A stretch of DNA of 45,824 nt, from IMG/VR virus record IMGVR_UViG_3300045120_000193, positions 1 to 45,824 of that record; one strand, given 5' to 3'. The translations under genes and the position numbers were made by a program. This document shows positions 8,689-16,379 of this stretch, in pieces; position 1 is the stretch's first letter; each line of letters begins with the position of its first letter. The notes beneath the pieces were generated by a model that did not search any database, was not told the DNA's origin, and saw only the letters and a list, made by a program, of their open reading frames with translations. The DNA is from a virus.

Positions 8689-9467
8689 CGTGAACGCAAG
8701 AACCCGCGCGAATGGATTCTCAGACGGCTAGAATGAAACGGCCAATAAAAGAAAAAACTGTCAGGGAGTGAACTCATTGAAATCGTGGCTGTAGTCCGAA
8801 CCGTTCCAGACCACGTTTCCAGTAAAGACAATAATGCGTCATCTGTAGGCGCGATAGAAAACGCCATGTCGCACGAGTGAACATCGTTGGCTATCACGTC
8901 CACGGTTATCATGTTGCTGCTCGGATTATTTCTTTTTAACCTGAACCCGAGCGCCGTGCAGTAACCGCCGGCATTGGAAGGGTCTTGAACAAAATGCTGT
9001 TCCCAACCGGCGTTCTCGGAAACCTTCGATTGAAATCCCTGCACAACCATCAGTCCACAGAAGTTTAATCCCGAAGCAGTCGGTCGCCAGTAATAAGCGT
9101 TGTCTGTGCCTACGGCAATGTCGCTGCTTACAAGTTTACCGTCACCGCCATGCCAGCTCGGAGGCGCAAAAGCATGAGCGTTCGTGAATCCGATAAACGA
9201 TGTTGCGCCCGCAAAGGGAAACGCTTCCCCGTCGCTCTTTAATCCGAGCCAATAACAATCGTACGGTCCGGGAACACTGGAAATGGTTTCAGATAAAGTC
9301 GTTGGATCATCGTCGTTAGCGGCTCTGGTGATACTCAGGAAAAATCCAATCCGCAAATCCGTCCACGCTCCGGCCGCAAACTTCTGTCGAATCGCCGTGC
9401 GAATGTTCGGGATCACGATGTGATCGTTCGGCGTTGCTGTCTTAATGTAAACTTTGCCTCTGCTCAT
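8685..9467 (-). CDS. Putative tail/fibre-associated protein, 260 aa
   Basis: Not assigned to a family. It is beta-rich with many Gly, Ser, Trp and Asp residues and reads like a jelly-roll or lectin-like structural protein: DCYWLGLKSDGEAFPFAG at ~90, AYYWRPTASGLNFCGLMVVQG at ~125-145. The start overlaps the stop of the 56-residue gene (ATGA) and the stop overlaps the nozzle start (ATGA). It may decorate or extend the tail. No enzymatic motif is visible. Confidence 0.7.
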   Translation of the reverse strand: MSRGKVYIKTATPNDHIVIPNIRTAIRQKFAAGAWTDLRIGFFLSITRAANDDDPTTLSETISSVPGPYDCYWLGLKSDGEAFPFAGATSFIGFTNAHAFAPPSWHGGDGKLVSSDIAVGTDNAYYWRPTASGLNFCGLMVVQGFQSKVSENAGWEQHFVQDPSNAGGYCTALGFRLKRNNPSSNMITVDVIANDVHSCDMAFSIAPTDDALLSLLETWSGTVRTTATISMSSLPDSFFFYWPFHSSRLRIHSRGFLRSR

Positions 9468-9634
9468 CTTGGTGGACTTATCACAGCCGGTTGAATTGTC
9501 ACGTCGCCGTCAATGTCGTCGCCAGTTAATTCGCTGCCGTCCTCCAATGGCATTGCGTCAATCGTGAACCAATCATTCGTAATGTGCGCGTCAACGCTGT
9601 ATAAAAATCCTTTGTAAAGTCGGACGGCTGGCAT
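9464..9634 (-). CDS. Small acidic protein, 56 aa
   Basis: The ORF starts directly after the TAA of the 249-residue gene and ends in an ATGA overlap with the 260-residue gene. The product (MPAVRLYKGFLYSVDAHITN...) is acidic, with two beta-strand-like segments and a Pro-rich end. It belongs in the operon by position. Function unknown; it might be a small tail component. Confidence 0.6.
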   Translation of the reverse strand: MPAVRLYKGFLYSVDAHITNDWFTIDAMPLEDGSELTGDDIDGDVTIQPAVISPPR

Positions 9635-10384
9635 TTATCCTGCCCCTCTGTAGCGCGGCACTTGCGCGGGTTGCTGGTCGGTAAGCGAATCATACGGTGG
9701 AGCAATTTTGGCTTGAAGCGTTTCCGACATTTCACCGAGCGCACCCTGTTCTTCGACCTGGCCTTTGTCAGTTTGCCCCTCTGTTCTCAGCATGTCCGAA
9801 TACGCTCCGCGCACGACTTGGTTTGCTAACGCTTGCGGGAACGGCACGAGACTCCAATTCGTCGTGTCGCCCACCGGGAAATTATTCAAGTTGGTGTCCG
9901 CAAGGCTCGCGTAACATTCGCCGTCGCCGCCTATGGTGTCTGGCACGTAAACGAGATCACCGACCGAATAGGTCGAACTCGAATCCCACAGTTCCCCGGT
10001 AAATTGCGGTTCGCGTTTGATGAAACGTATCCAGACTGTTGCCCCGTGATCGTACCCGCAATGGACACCCTGATCTTGTAATGTGAACGGCGTATCGACG
10101 GGAGCAGCGTTGGACGTGCGCGGATCTATCAGAAACACTTTCAGAACTCTGCCGAGTGGCGTTTGATTCGCTTGATCGTATCCGACGATGTGATTCGTCG
10201 GCATCCGTTCTTCGATCAACGTCCACTCAGGAAAATCGGCTTTATCCCATAGTCGTCGCACCCAAAGATTGATGAACACTATCATCGCAGCCATCTGGTT
10301 CGACTGAAAATCTCGCACTGGATCGAGCCCGACTTTGAATGCTGTCGGATGCAAAACCCCAGTTTGAAAGTTTACCGTCCTCAT
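9635..10384 (-). CDS. Putative head-tail connector-region protein, paralogous module with the 502-aa adaptor
   Basis: A region around residues 85-215 resembles part of the adaptor-like gene at 12604-14112. Both have a VW(I/V)(R/K)F core, then a short loop and a (Y)(S/G)(V/I)G(D/E)xV strand followed by CY, a Pro turn and SW or NWS, and then a helix with GAY(S/A)DM or GAYADLM. The (Y)xxGDxV...CY...W pattern also recalls small carbohydrate-binding folds of the chitin-binding type. The N-terminus is helical (ADFPEWTLIEERM region). A structural role in the neck or tail is inferred from position and paralogy. Confidence 0.7.
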   Translation of the reverse strand: MRTVNFQTGVLHPTAFKVGLDPVRDFQSNQMAAMIVFINLWVRRLWDKADFPEWTLIEERMPTNHIVGYDQANQTPLGRVLKVFLIDPRTSNAAPVDTPFTLQDQGVHCGYDHGATVWIRFIKREPQFTGELWDSSSTYSVGDLVYVPDTIGGDGECYASLADTNLNNFPVGDTTNWSLVPFPQALANQVVRGAYSDMLRTEGQTDKGQVEEQGALGEMSETLQAKIAPPYDSLTDQQPAQVPRYRGAG

Positions 10385-10755
10385 ACTTCTTCAACGCTAA
10401 TCCAATGCACTGTGCGCGTGTCTGCGTTGTCGCTGCTTTTAATGTCGAACGAAGCACCAACCACGATATTTTCAATGTCCAATGCGCCGGTTGATCCTGA
10501 GCCAATAGGTGTCGCTACGATCCGTGATTGAGCCGTAACCCATGTCGCCGTCACTGTCTTTGTACCTGCAACCAATACTGCGGTGCCTTTCTTCACGAGA
10601 TTATCAATGTTGGCCTGCAACACATCATGCAACGATTGAAGCTCGGCCGTTAATTGGTCGGTCAACGTTTTAGCCGACGCAGGGTTTCCGCCAGTAGTCG
10701 GCAGGGTTTGAAACCCCATCAGGATTCGTTTCCTGTTTTCGAGAACTAACGTCAT
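10381..10755 (-). CDS. Phage structural-region protein of unknown function, 124 aa
   Basis: Helical N-terminus (residues ~25-60, AKTLTDQLTAELQSLHDVL), then a compact beta part (GTAVLVAGTKTVTATWVTAQSRIVATP) typical of fibre or decoration tips, ending in VHWISVEEV. Stop and start overlap both neighbours. The beta part resembles C-terminal pieces found in phage fibre proteins. Not assigned to a family. Confidence 0.65.
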   Translation of the reverse strand: MTLVLENRKRILMGFQTLPTTGGNPASAKTLTDQLTAELQSLHDVLQANIDNLVKKGTAVLVAGTKTVTATWVTAQSRIVATPIGSGSTGALDIENIVVGASFDIKSSDNADTRTVHWISVEEV

Positions 10756-10952
10756 GGAGTCGGTGTCGCGGTAGCCGTTGGCGTGCTCGTGGACGAAGGC
10801 GTAGGCGTGACGATGACGACCTTTATCGGCTGCTCAACGATTTTGCTTTGAACAGGGAAGTTCTTCGGATTCGTCACGATCACGCCGCCTTGCTGTCCGT
10901 AAACGCCAAGGGCAATAAATGGAAGGATGAGAATAAGTAGGATGGTTTTCAT
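10752..10952 (-). CDS. Small secreted Thr/Pro-tailed protein, 66 aa
   Basis: A clear Sec signal peptide (MKTILLILILPFIALGVYG, likely cleavage near GQQ) is followed by about 25 residues with strand-like IVVIV segments. The C-terminal end is a Thr-Pro/Ala-Thr tract (TPTPSSTSTPTATATPTP). It is the third signal-peptide protein in a row (after 12603 and 12007). I recognise no domain. It probably leaves the cytoplasm. Confidence 0.65.
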   Translation of the reverse strand: MKTILLILILPFIALGVYGQQGGVIVTNPKNFPVQSKIVEQPIKVVIVTPTPSSTSTPTATATPTP

Positions 10953-10960
10953 GGTTGGTT

Positions 10961-12007
10961 TTAATCTATCTCTGAATAGGAAATTTCTCTAGCTGCCGGA
11001 GTGACTGTGACTGTTGGCGTGGCGGTAGCTGTTGCCGTGGCTGTTGGAGTCGCAGTGGCCGTCGCGGTAGGCGTTGACGTTGGGGTGGACGTAGGGGTAG
11101 GCGTGCTCAATGCAGCGGAGGCCCCACTCTCAAGAACGTTCAAAAGCAGGTTGTCAAAAGCGAGAATATCGTAGCCACCTCCATTCCAGTGAATACGCCC
11201 AGTACCAATACCGATCTCGCTTGTTACCAAAACATCCCCTTCAAGCCCGGTAAAGTCGGTTGACGGAAATTTGTAGATTTTATCTAGGTCAACTACAGCG
11301 ATGTAAAACGGGAGGATTGGATTCGGTATTACGCTCAGTTGCTCGGGGCCAGCCCAATCAACTATTTCTGTAGTGATCGTGCCTACATTATCAATCGCCG
11401 TGACCCAACTATTGTCGTTGTCTGCTACAAGAATCTGACCGGCGTAAGTGCCAAAAGTGGTAGGTGCTACCGCTGGACCGCGCGTAAACGCAGCAGTGTC
11501 AGCTATCAAACCGACAGTTCCATTCGACAAAACCTTCTCAACTTTTCCGCCTTGGCACGTCACGATCATGTTGTTTCCAAACGTTCCAACCTGATCGAAC
11601 GTGATCCCCGATTCGTCGTCTGTGCAATCCGTCACCGTAGTGAAAAGAGTCGCGCTGCCAGCCGATACTCTAAAGATTTGTTTGCCCCGAATTACAAAAA
11701 TCGTGCCGGGCGTCCATGCTGGCGTTGCGGATGCGGACGCAGGAGGAGCTACAGCAATCTCTTTCTCTCCGCAGAATGGCGTTGGACTAGGACTCGGGAG
11801 ATTAGCAAAGAGAGTCACGTTACCACTAGAATCCACTTGATCGACATTTTCAGTACAGTTGTGGGTGATTAATAGCTTACCATTTGACACTCCGACTCCG
11901 TTGGGAGCGGTAGCAGATGCGAACGGAGTTGGGTTTGCGGGATAAACCGATCCTGCGACCGTTAGTAGTCCGAGCGCTGTCACGATAGTTTGCGTGCGTC
12001 GTTTCAT
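10961..12007 (-). CDS. Secreted beta-propeller-like protein with C-terminal Thr-Pro/Ala-Thr tract, 348 aa
   Basis: I place the start at ATG 12007, which overlaps the stop of the upstream gene (ATGA) and opens with a Sec signal peptide (MKRRTQTIVTALGLLTVAGS). Residues ~35-290 hold repeated strand/turn units of propeller type: NGVGVSNGKLLITHNCTENV, FGNNMIVTCQGGKVEKVLSNG, YAGQILVADNDNSWVTAIDN. These resemble NHL/SMP-30-like propellers. Residues ~300-336 are an almost pure Thr/Pro/Ala/Ser tract, and a short polar tail follows. It looks like an extracellular protein placed among virion genes, which is unusual. Ligand unknown. Confidence 0.7.
   Translation of the reverse strand: MKRRTQTIVTALGLLTVAGSVYPANPTPFASATAPNGVGVSNGKLLITHNCTENVDQVDSSGNVTLFANLPSPSPTPFCGEKEIAVAPPASASATPAWTPGTIFVIRGKQIFRVSAGSATLFTTVTDCTDDESGITFDQVGTFGNNMIVTCQGGKVEKVLSNGTVGLIADTAAFTRGPAVAPTTFGTYAGQILVADNDNSWVTAIDNVGTITTEIVDWAGPEQLSVIPNPILPFYIAVVDLDKIYKFPSTDFTGLEGDVLVTSEIGIGTGRIHWNGGGYDILAFDNLLLNVLESGASAALSTPTPTSTPTSTPTATATATPTATATATATPTVTVTPAAREISYSEID
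10998..11106 (-). repeat. Thr-Pro/Ala-Thr coding tract
   Basis: About 36 codons of ACN, GCN and CCN (with some TCN) encode the C-terminal tract of the secreted propeller-like protein. Third codon positions vary, so the DNA is not a simple short tandem repeat and the pattern appears to be kept at the protein level. Confidence 0.8.
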
Positions 12008-12603
12008 TTGAACGCCAGCGTGATCTCTACGTATGTCGCGGTTGAAATTCCAGACAGGTTCACAGCTAGATTGTCGGCCGGCGTTATCATCGTTGAAGTC
12101 CAACTGCTTAAATCGTTGGACAAGTTTTCAACGTTGCTCGCAATCGCAGGTTTCGTTCCCGCTCCCACGATACTCACAGTCGGAAGTCCAGCGCCGTTCG
12201 CTGACCTGTAAATATCCACGGTGACTGAGCCGGACGGTTTACACGTCATTGTCCAGCCTCGGAGCGTACCGCCGATAGGAATTTTGACAGGATTTTTCGT
12301 GCCTGTCGTGAGCACCGATCCCGATCCGTCCACGTAAAGCGTGATTAAATGCAAGAGCCCGACCGTGTTGGTATCGACGTAATTGATGTCCCACGGCAAA
12401 GGCGTTGGTGCGGGAATGGGAACTTTTACCTTATGATTTTTGGTGTCGATGTTGATCGGCTCGTTTGATCCGCCGCGTGTTGCCGTAGGCGTTGGAGTGG
12501 GCGTATTCGTTGAGCTGGCTGTCGCGGTAGCCGTTGGCGTGGGAGTCGGTGTCGCCAACGCAGACGAAGCAATCACTATCAAAAGCAAAATTAGACGTTT
12601 CAT
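12004..12603 (-). CDS. Fibre-tip-like domain protein with Sec signal peptide and Thr-Pro tract, 199 aa
   Basis: Signal peptide at residues 1-17 (MKRLILLLIVIASSALA), then a Thr-Pro/Ala-Thr tract at ~18-42. The C-terminal domain (~85-199) has the pattern of a common phage fibre or receptor-binding tip: IPIGGTLRGWTMTCKPSGSV, then TVDIYRSANGAGLPTVSIVG, a TKPAIAS turn, LSSWTSTMITPADNLAVNLSG and a final VEITLAFK strand. In other phages this domain caps tail fibres that have no signal peptide. Here it follows a cleavable-looking leader, suggesting export to the host envelope. Domain recognition is from memory of the family pattern. Confidence 0.75.
   Translation of the reverse strand: MKRLILLLIVIASSALATPTPTPTATATASSTNTPTPTPTATRGGSNEPINIDTKNHKVKVPIPAPTPLPWDINYVDTNTVGLLHLITLYVDGSGSVLTTGTKNPVKIPIGGTLRGWTMTCKPSGSVTVDIYRSANGAGLPTVSIVGAGTKPAIASNVENLSNDLSSWTSTMITPADNLAVNLSGISTATYVEITLAFK
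12480..12555 (-). repeat. Thr-Pro/Ala-Thr coding tract
   Basis: This tract encodes residues ~17-41 of the fibre-tip-like protein, directly behind its signal peptide. It uses the same Thr, Pro and Ala alternation as the tracts near 11050, 43040 and 43290, with different codon choices. Confidence 0.75.
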
Positions 12604-14112
12604 TTAATCAATCCTAGCCCAGTACTTATTGTTGCTCGTGCTGTCGTAATCGAGCGGCCGCACCTGCCCCGGATCATCGTCTTCAGCGTTCCCCAGCATC
12701 AACCGATATTCCTGGTTCTGAAATTCTTGTCCCGGATAATTAGGGTCAATCACGATCTTGGCAACCTGGTGCAGCGGCAAACCTACCGTCACGATTTCAT
12801 CCAGCGCAGGGGAAGCTGTCGCGCGGCGTAACGCTACAATGTCTGGATAATAAATCTCGTATGGCAACGGCGGACTTGGCGGCGTTGGTGTAGCGATCGG
12901 TGTCGCAGCTCCGCCTGTATCCCTTCTGTGGCACCGTAGAGCTTTGATACTGAAAAACATCTTCTTACCTTCAGCCATGTCCCGATCTATCTCAGCTAAA
13001 AGAATGTTCATTGCTTCGGCTTCTGCCATTTGCGCCATGCCAAGGCGTTGACTGTAATCGGTGACACCTTTCTCCATGTCGCGCATCAAATCCGCATACG
13101 CTCCGGCCGTAACGTACCGCTGAAATCTTTCAGGGAACTCGATCACCGCCCAAGATTCGCTCGGAGGCGGATCTGCGTTTGTGCCTGAAATCTTGACGTA
13201 ACAATTCCCGTCGGTGTGCAAAAACACGCGCTCTCCGATTCCATACGTCCTGTTGACGTACGGCAGCATGGTGAAAATCGGCGGCGGCGGTTTGAATTTC
13301 ACCCATGCAACTGTGGGGATTGGTGGGCAGGAACAGTAGGAAATGTCAATGCCGCGTGTGGACGGATGAAACCCTAATGTGCGAGCACGATGATTATCTC
13401 TCGGATTATCGGTGTAAATCTGTGTGACCTGAGCGATGGGCGTTTGAAACGGTTGCTCGTACTCAAGGTAAACGTCGCGCAACGGAGTGATGTTTTGCCA
13501 GAAATTCGTGTCGGTAATCGGCGTACCGCCAAGAACAGGTTGCAAAGCCTGATAATATCCGGGGTCAGTATTGGTATCACCGCCGAAATAAACCTGCGTG
13601 TCGGTGTCGTATCGCAGATCGTCCTGCCAAATCTGTCGCCACGCGCGTTCTTCAAGTAACGATATGAAGCGCCATTCCCACGCAAACCACATCGAATAAA
13701 CCCGGTCGTTGATGTGTTCGACCAAGTTTTTTACCGTAGCGGAATTGATCTCGGAGTCCGAAGGATCTAGGCCGGTGCGCCGCATTATTCTGTCCAAAAC
13801 AGATTTGAACTTAACCGTTCGCCCCGGCAGAATCGGTATTCGTGAAGCGGCAGCTAATGCCGTCAGTTTTGCTTCCGCTGCCGCCGCAAGGAGATACTGG
13901 CCAGGATTCCAGTTGGTAACGTCGGTTACGTCGTATGCAACGATTTCCTCTGCGCCATCTGGCGGCTCCGCTACAAACCGAAACTCAGGGAACGTGACAT
14001 CAGGTTGCGTAATCCCTGTGCTCTGCTCCGGCCCATAAGCGCCTGCGACCAGCCATTTGTAGCGAACATTCGCAAGAACAGTTCCCGGCTGTAATGGAAT
14101 TGTGAGGATCAT
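12604..14112 (-). CDS. Probable head-tail adaptor protein, 502 aa
   Basis: The beginning is a Fn3-like beta region (LANVRYKWLVAGAYGPEQ). Residues ~100-165 are helical with KSVLDRIMRRTGLDPSDSE and NLVEHINDRVYSMWFAWEW, the helix pattern of P22 gp4/T7 gp11-class adaptors. Residues ~220-390 hold the module shared with the 249-residue protein: a WVKFKPPPP core, YGIGERVF, a CYVK strand and a GAYADLMRDMEKG helix. A short Pro/Thr linker (ATPIATPTPPSPPLP) then leads to a C-terminal part with AKIVIDPNYPGQEF. It is encoded soon after portal, scaffold and capsid, as adaptors usually are. Larger than typical adaptors because of the added domains. Confidence 0.65.
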   Translation of the reverse strand: MILTIPLQPGTVLANVRYKWLVAGAYGPEQSTGITQPDVTFPEFRFVAEPPDGAEEIVAYDVTDVTNWNPGQYLLAAAAEAKLTALAAASRIPILPGRTVKFKSVLDRIMRRTGLDPSDSEINSATVKNLVEHINDRVYSMWFAWEWRFISLLEERAWRQIWQDDLRYDTDTQVYFGGDTNTDPGYYQALQPVLGGTPITDTNFWQNITPLRDVYLEYEQPFQTPIAQVTQIYTDNPRDNHRARTLGFHPSTRGIDISYCSCPPIPTVAWVKFKPPPPIFTMLPYVNRTYGIGERVFLHTDGNCYVKISGTNADPPPSESWAVIEFPERFQRYVTAGAYADLMRDMEKGVTDYSQRLGMAQMAEAEAMNILLAEIDRDMAEGKKMFFSIKALRCHRRDTGGAATPIATPTPPSPPLPYEIYYPDIVALRRATASPALDEIVTVGLPLHQVAKIVIDPNYPGQEFQNQEYRLMLGNAEDDDPGQVRPLDYDSTSNNKYWARID

Positions 14113-14483
14113 GGCTTATCCACAAAAAGCTCCGGCGCTTTACGCCTCGTGTCCGCTACCCAATCAGGATCGTTCCAATGCCCCGGTCCGTAGCGCGCGG
14201 TGAAATCCGCTTCGATCACCGGATCGACTACCGCTATCCTTCGGATCTGTCCGGGTTTCTTTAGCTTCTCCTGTTCAATAGCGGCCGCGCGCAATTCCCG
14301 TTGGCGTTTTATCGCAGCTTCTTGCTCGTAAACCGCGAGAGCTTTAAGAAAATCTCGCCAAGCTTGCGCTTCATCGCACTTGGAATGAAGCACCCAATCT
14401 TCAACGATCGGGTCTTGAACACCCGCGCTGCGTAGCATTAACGCTATCTGAACAGAAAGAGGATCGCCAACTTTCTCATTCAC
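14109..14483 (-). CDS. Small phage protein of unknown function, 124 aa
   Basis: Helical and charged in the first 80 residues (AVYEQEAAIKRQRELRAAAI), with a C-terminal motif ARYGPGHWNDPDWVADTRRKAPEL similar to ends seen in other phage hypothetical proteins. Start and stop are coupled to the neighbours (the stop at 14109 overlaps the adaptor ATG). It could be a head-completion or scaffold-related protein. Not assigned. Confidence 0.65.
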   Translation of the reverse strand: MNEKVGDPLSVQIALMLRSAGVQDPIVEDWVLHSKCDEAQAWRDFLKALAVYEQEAAIKRQRELRAAAIEQEKLKKPGQIRRIAVVDPVIEADFTARYGPGHWNDPDWVADTRRKAPELFVDKP

Positions 14484-14768
14484 TTAGGGAGTCGGCGTTG
14501 CTGTTGCAGTGGCAGTGGATGAGGCTGAAGGGGTTGCAGTTGCAACGAGTCCAGCAGAGGCTAATGCGGCTTCCAAACTGGCGGCCGTCAATGAACCAGT
14601 TATGATCGGCTTCGGAATCGGTGTCGCACCCCAATACCCGATTTTGTCAGTTGTTTTCTGACCGATGTGCGTACCGTTCACCCCTTCAAAAATGTGGTTC
14701 GTTTGCGCGAATAGCATTAGCGGTATTCCAACCCCTACGATGAGAATGAACGGAGCTTTGAAACGCAT
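14484..14768 (-). CDS. Secreted short fibre-like protein with Thr/Ala/Pro tail, 94 aa
   Basis: The signal peptide is MRFKAPFILIVGVGIPLMLFAQ. Residues ~35-75 carry a motif common in phage head and tail fibres: IGQKTTDKIGYWGATPIPKP, then a turn and a short helix (AASLEAALASAGLV). The last ~20 residues are Ala/Thr/Ser/Pro only. In other phages the TDKIGFFG-like motif ends or joins virion fibre proteins. Its combination with a leader and a Thr-Pro tail matches the other exported proteins of this block. Confidence 0.7.
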   Translation of the reverse strand: MRFKAPFILIVGVGIPLMLFAQTNHIFEGVNGTHIGQKTTDKIGYWGATPIPKPIITGSLTAASLEAALASAGLVATATPSASSTATATATPTP

Positions 14769-14772
14769 GATC

Positions 14773-15231
14773 TTAAGTCCCGGTTTGAGGAATGAAGATG
14801 TCGAATAGCAACCGAAGTTCGCCCCCGGTCAGATCCGCTAATTTATACGTTGACTTAGGCGTGAACGTGGCGACGACCTTCGGATGCGCCGCGAGGATTT
14901 TGAAAGGGAACGCATCTCCACTGTCGTAGATCGGGAAAATTGCCGGACTACCACTCCGGTTGTCGATCTGTGTTGCGGTCAGGAAATTGTCATCGTCATC
15001 GTCTGTGCCTACTTGCACCGTGACCGAATCGTAAGCAGCAACAGCGTTTTGGAAACTGGTTGGCAATTCCAGTGTGACATGCTTGACCAGCGCGGCTACT
15101 GGTAAAGTGAATAGCGTGAGAGTTTGTGCTTCACTCGCAACAGCATCGGTCAAATCGTCAAACTTAATGATTGCGATGAGGTTCGCTTTGCTACTGGTTA
15201 TTTCTTCGTGAACCTGTGGATGTACGTACAT
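14773..15231 (-). CDS. Head decoration / capsid-associated protein, 152 aa
   Basis: I choose ATG 15231 (MYVHPQVHEEITSSKANLIA) over the longer frame because AAAGGAGA lies about 10 bases upstream. The product is beta-rich with an Asp-rich loop (DDDDDNF) and ends in LRLLFDIFIPQTGT. It follows the major capsid gene directly, the typical place of a decoration or capsid-cement protein. Its strand pattern fits small phage head proteins, but no family can be named with certainty. Confidence 0.7.
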   Translation of the reverse strand: MYVHPQVHEEITSSKANLIAIIKFDDLTDAVASEAQTLTLFTLPVAALVKHVTLELPTSFQNAVAAYDSVTVQVGTDDDDDNFLTATQIDNRSGSPAIFPIYDSGDAFPFKILAAHPKVVATFTPKSTYKLADLTGGELRLLFDIFIPQTGT

Positions 15232-15247
15232 TTGTCTTATTTCTCCT

Positions 15248-16357
15248 TTAAGTGCTGGTTGTCTGCAAAACGTTCGGGTCAACTTTCATGTGGCCCCGTG
15301 GATCGCCGTAGGCGAGTCCGAGCAACGACTGAATCAGTCCTCGCGGTCCCGCGCCTTTGTCTTCCAACGGCATGTAAGTCAGCCATTTTCCGCTCGGGCG
15401 AATCGCCACCTTCGTCATGTCGAGGAAATATCCTCGACCGGCGACCGCACTAGGGTCGGTTACGACAGTGCTAGGTCTGCGCGGCATGAAACTCATCAGC
15501 TTCACCTGAATCACGCCGAAATCGGTTTTCAGGATGTCCGCTCCGTAAAGAGCGTACTCTTTCATGGTGATCGCTTCCTGCGGAGTGCGTGCGACCGCTG
15601 TGTATCCTCGGACGTTCTCTTCGTACCGCCCGGAAAGATATTTGCTGAAATGCGTTTTCAGAGTCGAATCGCAGTAGCAGGTCAGATCGGTCTGTTGCCC
15701 AACGTTGTCGAATCGGCTTTTTACCATTGCTATCAGAACGGCTTCACTGAAGGTAGGCGTGATTTCCCCGGAGCCGTTAATGTCGGTCAACGGGCCAACG
15801 TAAATCTGCGCAGTAGGCGTTCGGAAAAGTGGATTGATGGAGGTCTGCGTATCCCCGAAAGGCAGTGCGGCGTTTGAGCTTCCGATGCTGGTGGTGTCGT
15901 TGATGATACGGCCGAGCCCCATGAACTCGCGTCCCTGCGCTACGCCGTCGTCGGTTTTGCTATCGTTATCTGACGCGATGCGCTTCTCGATTTTGCGCTT
16001 CATTTCGACCGTTTTGTTGACGATCTCTTTTCGCTGTTTTCCGAAGTCCGCGACCGTCACGTTGATGTCATTGGATTCCATCGTGACGTGGGGCAAACCC
16101 CAAAACTTCATCGTCCGATTGTAAAGCTGGTACTGCTTGTTCCCCTCGAATTGATCGGCGTCCTTGTTCTCGGGAATACCTACCGTGTCGTAGTTGTCGG
16201 TGTACTTCTCTACTTCCCACGAAAACAGATCGACGTTCTTGATGCGCTCGCCTTGTCTTAAATCTTTGAGAAGAGGCGTGTCGCGCGCGTCGATGTTCAG
16301 ATAGACATCGCTAATGTCCTCCCTCACGATTTCGTCTTTGGTTGTTACTGCTGGCAT
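15248..16357 (-). CDS. Major capsid protein (DUF5309/SU10-like), 369 aa
   Basis: It opens with VYLNIDARDTPLLKDLRQGE and then FSWEVEKYTDNYDTVGIPE. This matches the start of DUF5309/SU10-type capsids: an Asp-Thr-Pro, then a Trp-containing strand about 20 residues on. A long helix follows at ~105-130 (KQRKEIVNKTVEMKRKIEKR, the spine helix of the HK97 fold), then FMGLGRIIND. Later parts include YVGPLTDING and TYMPLEDKGAGPRGLIQS at the C-terminus. Length and position between the scaffold and a head protein are as expected. Confidence 0.85.
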   Translation of the reverse strand: MPAVTTKDEIVREDISDVYLNIDARDTPLLKDLRQGERIKNVDLFSWEVEKYTDNYDTVGIPENKDADQFEGNKQYQLYNRTMKFWGLPHVTMESNDINVTVADFGKQRKEIVNKTVEMKRKIEKRIASDNDSKTDDGVAQGREFMGLGRIINDTTSIGSSNAALPFGDTQTSINPLFRTPTAQIYVGPLTDINGSGEITPTFSEAVLIAMVKSRFDNVGQQTDLTCYCDSTLKTHFSKYLSGRYEENVRGYTAVARTPQEAITMKEYALYGADILKTDFGVIQVKLMSFMPRRPSTVVTDPSAVAGRGYFLDMTKVAIRPSGKWLTYMPLEDKGAGPRGLIQSLLGLAYGDPRGHMKVDPNVLQTTST

Positions 16358-16379
16358 GGTTGTTGTTCTCCTTGTTTTA

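Noticed and set aside
15290-15877. 195-residue plus-strand ORF
   Set aside because: Antisense to the major capsid gene; no ribosome site or recognisable domain.
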